Source: Campylorhamphus procurvoides (taxonomy: Eukaryota; Chordata; Aves; Passeriformes; Dendrocolaptidae). Taken from it: a stretch of DNA of 64,000 nt. The notes below the pieces were generated by a model. The model ran no database searches and was not told where the DNA came from. It saw only the letters and a list, made by a program, of their open reading frames with translations. Shown here piece by piece: positions 40,655-50,800 of this stretch (positions are counted from its first letter, which is position 1; each line of letters starts with the position of its first letter). Made by a program: the position numbers and the translations under genes. The stretch covers positions 555,933 through 619,932 of the forward strand of contig WBMV01005055.1 of the NCBI GenBank assembly GCA_013396655.1. Direction: 5' to 3'.

Positions 40655-40910
40655 AGAATTAATGGTTTTAAGTTGAAAAAGGGTAGACTTAGACTGAATA
40701 TAAGAAAAAAAATGTTTTATGATGAGGGTGGTAAAACACTGGTACAAGTATCCCAGAAGGTGGTAGATGCCCCATCTCTGGAAACCTTCAAGGTCACGTT
40801 GGATGGGGCTCTGCCCAACCTGGTCCAGTTGAAGATGTCCTTGCTCATTGCAGGGGGATTGGACTAGATGCTCTTCAAAGGCCCCTTACAATCCAAACCA
40901 TTCTATAATG
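40655..40910 (+). mobile_element. CR1-type LINE 3' end, 5'-truncated
   Basis: The block contains GATGAGGGTGGTAAAACACT, then CCAGAAGGTGGTAGATGCCC with CATCTCTGGAAACCTTCAAG, GTTGGATGGGGCTCTGCCCA and GGGGGATTGGACTAGATG. It ends with CAAACCATTCTATAATG. This is a clear match in order and content to the CR1 3' end of birds and reptiles, with the terminal ATTCTATRATG-like repeat and no poly(A). It is moderately diverged and cannot encode a functional protein. It lies in sense orientation in CPEB3 intron 1. Confidence 0.92.
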
Positions 40911-43900
40911 GCAGACCTCTTAAAATCCCACAAATAGCTTAAAGATTTTGAAATCTAAAAACTGATTTGTGCCTTTTTATTGTTCAGGAGTCTGGACAGC
41001 TTGGAGTATGTGTTCTCCATTTGTCTGCTCTTCTCAGAATCAAAGTGTGATCCTAAAATATATATATAACCTACTGTTTTACAAGCTGAGAAAAAAACCC
41101 CTCTTTATTCCCTAATAGAGGAAGAGTTGCCATTTCATCCTTATCTCTTCCCCTTAATAAGACTGGATATGCAGCTGTTCTATTCAAATGCTTGCTTTAT
41201 TCTCCCCTTTATTCTCCTCCTTCACTCTCCCTCATCCCCCTTTTCTCTTCATTTTCTTTCCACTTTTTGTTCTTTATACTTCCTTCTTTTCATTGGCAAT
41301 TCCACTATAAATCTCAGGTTGCCCTCTGCAGTTTTTTGATTTTTAGAACTCTTGCTTCCTGTTTCATCCCCTACTATCCTTCTTTGTTTCTTCCTTCTGC
41401 TCCCATGACATTCATTGCACTGTCTCACTGCCATCTTTTACCTTCACCTGCTAGTAGCTGTGTTAGAGCCCTGGGGGCAGACTCCGTGCAGAGTGAGGGA
41501 AAGTGGTTATACTAATGGAGATTTGCCAGTGCTCAGCCTGTCCGATACTAACTGGAAGCACCAGCCATTTTGAATTAAGTGAAACTGTGCATTTGAAGGC
41601 AAGTAGGGAACCTAATGAAAATCACCAAAAGCAATATGAGCTATTTTGAGCTTATAATTGAGCCCTAAATTTGGCTATGACTCACTGCAAAAGTATCAAC
41701 TAAATTGTTTGATAACAAAGTTATTCATATTTAAGTTTAATAAAGAAGTTGACAAGCAATTACTGCAAGAATGATATGGAGGTAGATTAATATTTATCTG
41801 ATTATTTCAGCAAGGCCTGAAAAAGATGACGAATAATGAAGAAGCTGTTCCTTGATACAGTTCTTTTGATCTGAAAATGTTCAAACTGTTGAAATTATTT
41901 ACTGTTTTCAACAAAGCTGGCAATGTAGGAGTATTCTATTTTGGCAAAACTACATTTTATCTGTGATAGCAATATGTAAAATTTATCTAAGATCAGTTCT
42001 ACATTTTTCATCAACTCAATTCCATCTTTTTAAAAGACAAGGAGCCCCCAGTTAGGCTAAAATGAAACTACTGTAAACTGAGAAAAATGTTTCTACAATA
42101 AATTTTTTTTTTCAGTAGCATAACACTTCATTTCAATTTTCAAGCTAGTCAGAATAGTTGCTTTCTGTCAAAAAGACTAGTGTGGTTTGTTAGTCATAGT
42201 AGGCTTAAATTGCTACATAATTAAATTCTTAGAATAAAAATACACTTAGTACAATGCTAATTGAGTTAGCTAGGCTTATTTTGGCCTTTCTTACATTTGT
42301 TTCTGTGGAACTGGCCTAGGTCAAGTAATTCAGATACCAGCCTGAATTAAGCTCTTGCGTTCTGACTCAGCTGTTATTATCTTTTAACTTCCAGTTATGA
42401 AAGAGTTGGCTGGTAGAAAAAAAAAAAAAGTTTTTCTGATAGTGGCTAGTCAATCAAAAACTGTATTTGCATCCTGATTTTCTCTGGTTCTGGAGTGCTT
42501 CTCCTTATCCTAATGTTTGATCTACAAACTAAAGCTGTCTCCTGGGAAGAAGTGACAGAATCAGTGCCTTCCACATGAATCCTCAAATCATCTGAAAAGC
42601 AATAAGCCAGAAGTAAATAGAAACATGAGGGTTATAGAATGCCTAGAGCCGGCCCTGGGATAGCTGGGATAGTTCATAAAAGTAAGTATTTTTAATTGCT
42701 GTAAGAAAGCAGTTTTCCTGCCTTTAATGATTCAGAGTAGCATAAACAGGTTAGAGCAAGTGTTGAGAAACTCTTAATTACAGCATTGATTTAGGGCAGG
42801 CACACCATACAGTCCAAGATAAACAGACTGCAGAAAGCAGAGACATAAGAGTTGCAACAACTCACTTTCACTGCCCTAATTTACCTTTCTCAGCTTTAGT
42901 CACGTATCTTTCACCTACAAAGCTATGCATATTTCATCCTTTGAAAATCAGTCTGCACTTTTATTAAACAGCTATTTTCACACTTCTGATTTCAACTATG
43001 TAATTTCCATACAAGCATTAGTATTTGGTCCTGAACAATTACCCAGTACAAATATACAGAATGGGCTAGTGCAAAACAGACACAAGTGCCAAGGAATAAA
43101 ATTCTGAGAACCTTACCCAAGCCACAATAATCATCACAATGTTTATGTCTTCTGAGAGGAACTCCTGTCAGCCTTTATATTGATATGGAGCCTGGAGATA
43201 TATAGATAATAGGTAGTGAAAGGGAAGTAGTTGAAATGTGGAACTACAATGTACAGAGTAAGTGAAATGTTAAATAGTATAATTTGCACCTTGCTTTTTT
43301 TCTGAGCAGATTATTTTTTTTGGTAGAATTTTCAGTGTAGTAAGAACTGAGTAATGAAAAAGTTGTAAGTTGGAAATTGGAAACTATTCAAATAGAACAA
43401 CTTTTCACCTACATGCTGATTTTGATTTGTTTTAAATTTTCATACTTGACCTATTTGTGTTTGAGTTTCAGTATATATTAAAAAATTATGACAGGTAATT
43501 ATTTAATATTTTCTCCCGCTAAGCAACACAACACAATGTCATTTGTAACAGCTATAAATTTTATAGCTGGTATGAGCTTACAATTAATTTTTTATACTAA
43601 GAGTTTGGAGGGAAATTTTGAAAATACTCAAACTATTTCTTTGTCTAGGAATTGTTCCAAACAGGTAGCAATTTGATCTGGGCTTATAAATCAAACTGTT
43701 AAAAGTTCTTATTTAGTTCTGATTTTCAGTTCAGTCTGACAGATATGTTTTCAGAGCTGTTGATTCAGATTGCAGCAGTTTTTCCTGGTAGGAGGAAGTG
43801 TGCACATATTTATTCTTGCTTTTGAGCTCTCCTCCTTTCAGGATAGGCAGCAGTGAAATGCAATATCTAGATAAGACTTCAAACCCCATGATTCCTTGGG

Positions 43901-44731
43901 AGAGCATGCGCTGAGAGCTTCCAGTTGTCAAAGTGCTCTTGTCCGACTGGTCGGCTATTTGTCATATATCAAACCCGAAAGAAGAAAATAAATATACTGT
44001 CCTTTTATTGACCTTTAAATACAGAAAATCCAAAGGTAACTGTTCCTTAAAAATTTCTGTGTTGACTGTGTGGGTTACTGCATGCAAACAGAGCTGGTAT
44101 TGCTGTGGGGATATAGATTTCCTGTACTAGATTGTAAATTTGTAAAAATACTTACACCAGCAAATAATCAAGAGGTACTGTATATTAGTCCAACATTAGA
44201 CATTGGCTGGCCTGTCTTTCAAAGTCATTTATTATCCAGTGTTTTTCCATTCAGACTGGCTTCATTCATTAAAGGTAGGTCTTGACCTTGACAAGGGGGT
44301 TGAACTGCACAGTGATTTTTACCTTTAAGAAGCAATATGAAAGGAAATGTGAATCACAGTCCTTAGGATAAAGTTCAAAACCAGCTAGTTAAGTCAAGGT
44401 ACATACTTGAAGCAACTGCTCTGCTAACCACTATAGATAACCTGGTGACTAACTGATTTAAATATACTTTATTGATGGCAGAATTTTAACATTTCAGCTG
44501 CTATGTGTTTATCTCTAAATGTATTTTTATACTGATAGCTCAGAACCAGGGGAAAGGGATACATATAATCCTTTTCTCACTCTGATGTGGTATCATCAGT
44601 AATTTTATGTAGCCTTAGGAGTAATAGTGATTTTGGTAGAAGCGAAGGTAATGGAAAGTTACACAGAGCTTGGTATATTCTGGCTTACTGCAGTATTGCT
44701 TTAAACTGCCTGGCAAGGTTTTCTGCACTCC

Positions 44732-44749
44732 CAGCAGCAGCAGCAGCAG
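44732..44749. repeat. (CAG)6 microsatellite
   Basis: Six perfect CAG units in noncoding DNA upstream of CPEB3 exon 2. They also give a short run of alanines in a chance open frame. Confidence 0.85.
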
Positions 44750-45690
44750 CACTGCCTGATGCAGATGCAATAGTTCAGTCCATCCTTCTTAGGAGCTTGC
44801 CTTAATGTTGTCTCACTGCTTAGTCTGTTCGGGAGCTCTTGCTGCTCGATTTGCATATTGAACTGGTAAATAAGGGGGAGCATAAGCAGTAACTTAATTG
44901 ATAGCAGAAACCTCTCCTGACATTCATTTTAACTAAAAAGTGTGTGTATGGCTCAAAGAGATTTAAAAGAAAGACAAAAAGAAACCAAAATGTTAGATAC
45001 ACATAAACCATCTAAAGACTGCTGATGTCAGGAACGACAGTGTCATCAATTTCACGCTTTGCCACCTTTCTTAAACAGTCAATCGATTTGGCTTAACTTT
45101 ACAAGAATCCTAAAAATGCAGTCTTGGGCATGTACATGTTATGTGATTAGCTCAATAGAAATGCAGTTAGGTATTCAGCTATGGCCATCTTTGACATAGT
45201 TACTCAATCAAACTAAGTGATTTGGGGCTCATTCAAAATACTTCTGGGATTTAAAATGATCTCGTCAATTGACTAAAAGCCTGCAAAATGTTGATGTTCC
45301 TGTTGTGATTTCATACAATTGCTGTTAATTGATGTCTGTATTGCATTAGTACTATTGTGTTTCAAAACAATAATAAAATTATATGATCTGCCCTGTTTCT
45401 TATGAAGCACCTTTTCTACCAGATATGACTCAACCGTTCCACGTAGTTACTTTTTAAAGCTTAAACTGATATACTGATTTAGCAAATAATTTGCATAATT
45501 AGTCTTTGTCATGTGCATATAAAGATTTCCTTTTTAACATGCCGCATGTCTATATTTTAAGTATTTTTATTTTCCCTGCGTTTATTTTTCATTTGAAAGC
45601 ATCAGAAAGATCATAGTCTAGTGATACCTCTCAGATCTGCTAATTTTGACCTAATGTTTTTCTAATGAACAAATTACCGATGATTTCATC

Positions 45691-45746
45691 CGTCTGTCTA
45701 TCTTCCTACCTATCTATATGTATTTATTTGTTTATATATAAATAGA
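45691..45746. repeat. Tetranucleotide-like TCTA/TATT tract
   Basis: Interrupted GTCTGTCTATCT, CTACCTATCTATATG and TATTTATTTG units form a short imperfect tetranucleotide tract. Confidence 0.55.
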
Positions 45747-45829
45747 TCGAGCAGATATACCTTCAACTAAAGGAGTGCTTTGATGTAAAATAGCATTTTA
45801 CACGGAGAGATCGTAAGGTCACTGAAGGC

Positions 45830-46330
45830 GAATAAAACCCCGGTCGGTGGCTTTGTACGTGGAGTGTCTCCACCCCCGCTCCATCCCTCCATCCCTCCCT
45901 CCCTTCCCCCGGCTTTGCCATCGCCCCTCCTGCCCGAGCCGGCAGGGAAAGGGCAGGGAGCGATTGTGCAGCGAAGAACCGCTCCCGTATCAGTGCGAGC
46001 TGTCGTGTGTGCTTTCTCTCTGATAAATCTAAATCACTGAAAGCTTGTTTGTTGGTTGAGGAAAATCGGTACCCGGCTCCTTTAAAGGTCCCCTAATAGA
46101 AAAGGGGGTGGAGAAGAGCGAAGACTGGTGTCTTTTTAACCTTGCTGAAGGACGCAGCAGTATTTATTGACGTATGCAAATAACCAGGGGGAGGAGGTGG
46201 AGGAGGGTGCTTGGAAAAACAGGAACCAGAATCAGTTTCTCATTGCAGGGTGAGAGCTCTGAGTTCCGGTGTAAGAGAAAAGAGACGTGGCGAAATTGCT
46301 GTATATCTCTGCCCTATAAGCACATCTCTC
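45830..46330 (+). promoter_or_regulatory. CPEB3: Second CpG-enriched block upstream of CPEB3 exon 2, candidate alternative promoter
   Basis: After several kilobases of AT-rich DNA, the sequence becomes CpG-enriched from about 45830 (CCCCGGTCGGTGG, GAGCCGGCAGG, GAACCGCTCCCG) and carries a CCATCCCTCCATCCCTCCCT pyrimidine run at about 45880. Further on are a TGACGTATGCAAAT element (46168-46181), a purine-rich GGGGGAGGAGGTGGAGGAGG tract, GCAGGGTGAGAG (usable as a splice donor) near 46246-46256, and CCTATAAGC near 46312. Position, base composition and motif content suggest a neuronal or tissue-specific promoter or enhancer for CPEB3. This is inference; no transcript evidence is available. Confidence 0.4.
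46168..46181 (+). promoter_or_regulatory. Overlapping CRE-like and octamer motif
   Basis: TGACGTATGCAAAT joins a CRE half-site (TGACGTA) directly to a perfect POU octamer (ATGCAAAT). The perfect octamer makes chance less likely, but binding is not shown. Octamer-type ATTTGCAT sequences also occur at 44849-44856 and 45489-45496. Confidence 0.4.
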
Positions 46331-46591
46331 ATTTAGACTGAAGGGAAACAAGGCATCAAAAAGGGTGAAGCATCTTAAAAAATATTTTAAAGGCAATCTA
46401 GCACGATCAAAGGTTACATATTCCTAAATGGGGGAGGGGGAAGATTACGGGTTTGCCTTGCAATTTGCCGTAGCATAGTACTAGCAATAGGACGAGGTTT
46501 TTGGCCGGCAAATGATTAAAACAGACTGGTTTGTGGTATGAATGACAATGTTAATAATCTGTCTTTGTGGTTTTTTCCCCTACTGTTTCAG

Positions 46592-47499
46592 CTGCGCAAA
46601 CCATGCAGGATGATTTACTGATGGACAAAAGCAAAGCCCAGCCCCAGCAGCAGCGGCAGCAGCAGCAACAGCAAGATCCAAACTCAGCAGAAGCCCCCTC
46701 TACGCCCATCTCATCGGAGACACCCAAACCAGAAGACAACAGTTCAGTGACTAGTATCGGCACATCGGCTCCTTCCCAAAATAGCAAGGAGAAGATGCAG
46801 ATGGAGTCTCCCATTTTGCCTGGCTTGAGCTTTCACCAGCCTCAACAAGAACCTGCAGCCGGCACCTCCTTGTCTCCCTCCTTTGGCAGCACCTGGTCTA
46901 CAGGGACCACAAACACGGTGGATGATAGCTTTTTCCAAGGGATTACTCCAGTCAATGGGACAATGCTTTTCCAGAATTTTCCACACCATGTCAACCCTGT
47001 ATTTGGTGGCACTTTCTCACCTCAGATTGGCCTAGCTCAGACTCAACACCACCAACATCAGCAGCAGCAGCAGCAAGCCCAGCAGCAGCAGCAGCGGAGG
47101 TCACCTGTAAGCCCTAATCAGGCACCTTTCGCCCAGAGAAATGCTGCTTACAGCCATCAGCCCATCATGACCAGCAAACCGTCTTCCTCCTCTGCCTCTT
47201 CTTCTTCCTCCTCCAGCTGGAATAACCATCAAAACGCAGCTTGGAGTACACCTTCCAACCCTTGGGGTGGGCTGCAGGCTGGTAGGGACCCTCGAAGGGC
47301 AGTTGGAGTGGGGGTCGGCGTGGGAGTGGGGGTTGGTGTACCCTCCCCCCTCAATCCCATTTCACCCCTTAAAAAACCGTTCTCCAGCAATGTCATTGCC
47401 CCTCCGAAGTTCCCACGGGCTGCACCCTTAACCCCCAAATCCTGGATGGAAGACAACGCGTTCAGGACGGACAATGGCAACAATCTGTTGCCTTTTCAG
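46592..47499 (+). CDS. CPEB3: CPEB3 first coding exon (N-terminal 299 residues; gene continues beyond window)
   Basis: CPEB3 binds CPE-containing mRNAs and controls their translation; in neurons its prion-like N-terminus supports activity-dependent aggregation (family knowledge). The exon follows a TTTCAG acceptor (46586-46591), has 11 nt of 5' UTR, and starts at ATG 46603 with A at -3. An in-frame ATG at 46567 lies in intron sequence and is not used. The coding part ends at CAG 47499 before GTAAAT, phase 0. Visible features by residue: MQDDLLMDKSK start, Gln tract 15-24, MQMESPILPGLSFHQP about 65-80, FQGITPVNGTMLFQNF about 109-124, a Q6-A-Q5 tract at 153-164, S4-A-S7 at 194-205, six Gly-Val pairs near 233-244, then SPLNPISPLKKPFSS and TPKSWMEDNAFRTDNGNNLL. 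The order matches vertebrate CPEB3. The RRMs and ZZ-type zinc finger are not in this window. Confidence 0.96.
46645..46674 (+). repeat. CPEB3: CAG/CAA tract coding for Gln in CPEB3
   Basis: Coding trinucleotide tract giving QQQRQQQQQQ near the N-terminus; a CGG codon and a CAA interrupt the CAG run. Confidence 0.85.
47059..47094 (+). repeat. CPEB3: CAG tract coding for Q6-A-Q5 in CPEB3
   Basis: Twelve codons: five CAG and a CAA, one GCC, then five CAG, immediately after a His/Gln stretch. Such tracts are length-variable in vertebrate CPEB3 and form part of the prion-like domain. Confidence 0.88.
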
Positions 47500-47740
47500 G
47501 TAAATGACTACATGCACCTTCTGCATGGTGACAGCTATCAGGAATTTGTGGGTTTTGGAGGGGTGTATTTCATGTTACTGTTCTGAGAGGCATTTCCATA
47601 ACTCAAATTTGCATCAAATATTAACTTTATATGAAAGAAGTGGGGTTGAACTCAGGGGCTGCATACACAAAGATTTCCACTTCTGGCTAACATTTACAGT
47701 CTTATTTTTCTTGTAAATATTTATGTTAAATGTGACAGGG

Positions 47741-47809
47741 CTTTTTTGTTTGGTTGGGTTTTTTATTTGTTTTTTGTTTGTTTCGTTTTTGTTTTTTTCT
47801 CTTTTTTAG
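47741..47809. repeat. T/G-rich low-complexity tract
   Basis: Repeated GTTTGGTT and TTTGTTTGTTT units in the early part of CPEB3 intron 2. They generate a Lys/Asn/Gln-rich chance frame on the opposite strand. Confidence 0.7.
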
Positions 47810-50800
47810 CATCTGAAAGGTAGTAGCCATCATGAAAAACAGATTTGGCAGACTGCATTTTCTTAGTGCCATGTTAAAATTTTTTTTCATATTCTCCCCT
47901 ATGTGAGAAATTGGAAATGTTAAAATTGCTGGCTTCAGTTTTCTGACTGGGCTGTTAATTTTAACCAAAGATACTTCTTGACTTGAAATCCAGTTAATTA
48001 TTTTATCACCATTGAAATAACTAATTGTCCTTATGTTGTGGTGGGATTTACCGGGGAGTCTGTTCACATAAGGTATCCATATGAAAAGCTGTGTACATCT
48101 AATATGTACACCCTGCTGTTATATTCACAGTGGACGTTTTGAATATGAAGCAGTGTGGGTGTGTATGGAAAGAGTGGCGTATCTGTCCTTTCCAGTAAGG
48201 AAATGCATAATACAATTGACATGATTTAGAAATGGCAGGAGGTATTGTATAAAGTAAACCATTTTATGCTGTTCAAAATATTTGCAGAGAAAAGAGACAA
48301 TAGGACACGACCTTCAGAGCCATATTGCAATGGAGTCTATTTACTAGCTACATAGCTCTGAAATATTTAAAGCTGCAGTGCCCTTCACTGTTTTTTTTAA
48401 TCTATGACGACAAAGCAGATCAATTGCAGCTGAAACTGGGCCACATAGAAGATTTGCAATTTTAATGCAGAATGAAACCTGTCATGGTGTGAAATCCATT
48501 TTAGGTTGAAAAAAGCAGAGCGTGCACTTGCAGTTTTATCTGTACAAGATGAAGTGAATCTCAATTTTTTCCTAGGTTAGCATTTTTAGCATCAGACAAG
48601 TAAAACTTTTTTTGCTTTGGAATACATTTAAATCATTTATATATTCTTGCTTTTTAGGTAATTGTTTTCTCAACAAAGTATGAACTCTCAAACATTTTTA
48701 ACTTACCAGTTTGGTAAGAATAGCATTTAGATTGACAGTATTAGAAACACAGTAAAAAAGGAAATCAAAGAAACACACTGCCACCCCCATTATTTTAAGA
48801 GACCATTGAAGTAAAATATATACAGTCCCGTGCACTTTCCAGTACCATTCAAAGAGGGCACCTTATAGTCAGCCCTGAAATTTCATTTTGCTGCTTCATT
48901 CTGTTTAAAGGGAGAGTTGCAAATTTTTTATTGGCTACCCTAGATGAAGGCGGAGTGGCTTCTGGTGAACTGCTGGTTAATGTCTCTGTAGGACTGAAGT
49001 CTGCAGAAGGATTACACTTTAGGCACAATATGCCTGGTGCAAATACTATGTTGCACAGAGCACAGCCACACAAAAGCTAATGAATATAGCTCCCAGTCAT
49101 TTTTTAGGAGTGGGGAATGTGTTTCAATTTACAATTATTGTTAATTGTCTACATGTAAGACATGACAAATTTTTATATATTTGAATTAGCAGGGAAAACA
49201 ACAGTAAGTGGTCTTCTTTTGGTGGTTTGGTTGCTGAGATACATCTAATGAGTACACAAGTTTATTATTGTAACTGTAAATTGTCACAAATTAAACTGAC
49301 AGATACTTAGTCATCACTAGGAAAAAAAAGCAGATGACTGCTTTTAAGGAAAAGTTTCTTTGATTTTAAAATTGAGGTTTTGAAAAACTAACTAATATGT
49401 AAATTTGGAAACTTGTTTTCTTCTCTGTGAGTTTAACCTGGTACTTTCTTGTTCAACTGAAAGCAAATGCTTAGGCTACTCTCAGCACCAGCGGGTATAA
49501 CAGGCTGATTTCAGAGACTCAGAAAACCTGTGGGTTTTTTTGTTTTTGCTTTGTTGTTTGTATTTTTTTGATACAAACTGCTGAATTTGCTCACAAATTG
49601 TGATCTGGGTTAGTGTTAATTGCTACTGTACTTAATAAATTGCCACAGACGTCTTGAAACCTCCACACTACTGATATGAGGCAACTGTTTAGTTACACTG
49701 ATAAAAATGAAATTCAAATTAGTCTATGAGTTTTAATATTTGCTGCAAAGGTTCTGGTTGCCTTTTTTTTTTCTTCTTCTTGCCCCCGCCCCGAAATTGG
49801 GCAATATGTTGACACAGTAAGTTCTGCTTGTCAGCACTATCAAGTAGTTCTGGCAGGTTTATCCATGTACATTTGCCACCCTTCATAACTGCATGTTTTT
49901 GAGCTACTCCAGAAATACCTTCCAGTAAACTTTCTAGCAACACACTTAGATGCATTAGCAAGTTCTTTGTGTTAACCTGTTCTTTTATGTTAAGATTATG
50001 AGGCTTCCTAAGTAAAAAGAAAAATATTAATATGTTCTCTGTTTGAAATAACATCAGGGAGAGCTATTTTGTAGTTCTGGTCCTTGCAGTGATCAAAATT
50101 TTTAAGGAGAGAGCTTCTATAACCAAGATTTGTGTTCTAAGTCTGTAATTCTTGAAGACAGTTGATACTCAGCTATTGATATATCTTATTCTAGGAAAAA
50201 ATGCCCTATTTGAAAATGTTTCTCTTAAGAATATGTATATAAAGCAATGTGGTATTTTCATCCCTGAATTTGAGTAATACTTTAGTGCATCTTATATGTC
50301 AAAACCAATTGGCATCTGTGCTGAGGAGCTGTGCTACAAAACATATCAGAAGATTTAAAATATCATTTGGTAGAAATTCTCCTGGTGTCTGCTTTGTGCT
50401 TGGTGTCAAAAGACAACTAATAATGCTTTGAAGGAGACTGCTTCCATATACTTACTGGCAAAAATTGATTGCAATGGACAAAAAATAGGGAGATACAAAG
50501 CCAATAGTTGAAAGGAAGAAGTGATCAGTCTGGAGTGAAATGTAATGTAGCAGATAAGAGTTGGAGATGAGATCATGGAAACAGGTGTGGAACTAGGGCA
50601 GCTAGGAAATACAAAAACATGGCTGTTTTTTTTTCTTTGGAATATTCTTTGGCTTCTGAGTGGTTCAGGTGAAGGTCCTGTGACTGTGTGGTGAGCAGTA
50701 GTGTTGTGCCATTGTGCCAGGTGATCCTCAGCGCTCCTGTTTGAGGCTGATGGTAACTGATTGTCCCTGGGACACAGGCAATAGTTCAGTTCCATTTTAC

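Larger units (their letters stand above)
39131..46591 (+). other. CPEB3: CPEB3 intron 1 / 5' region
   Basis: About 7.5 kb lies between the promoter island and the acceptor of the first coding CPEB3 exon. By homology with mammalian CPEB3, which has a noncoding first exon near the divergent promoter, this should be mostly intron 1. It holds a CR1 fragment (40655-40910), a pyrimidine-rich tract (about 41190-41450), a CAG microsatellite (44732-44749), and a CpG-enriched block at 45830-46330. No coding exon was recognised. First-exon position and donor are not visible. Confidence 0.7.

Noticed and set aside
46567..46602. In-frame ATG at 46567 as the CPEB3 start
   Set aside because: It lies before the acceptor TTTCAG (46586-46591), in intron sequence. 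The ATG at 46603 gives the conserved MQDDLL N-terminus.
47229..47483. Minus-strand frame opposite CPEB3 with a Pro-Thr repeat
   Set aside because: It is the antisense shadow of the Gly-Val repeat and flanking coding sequence of CPEB3.
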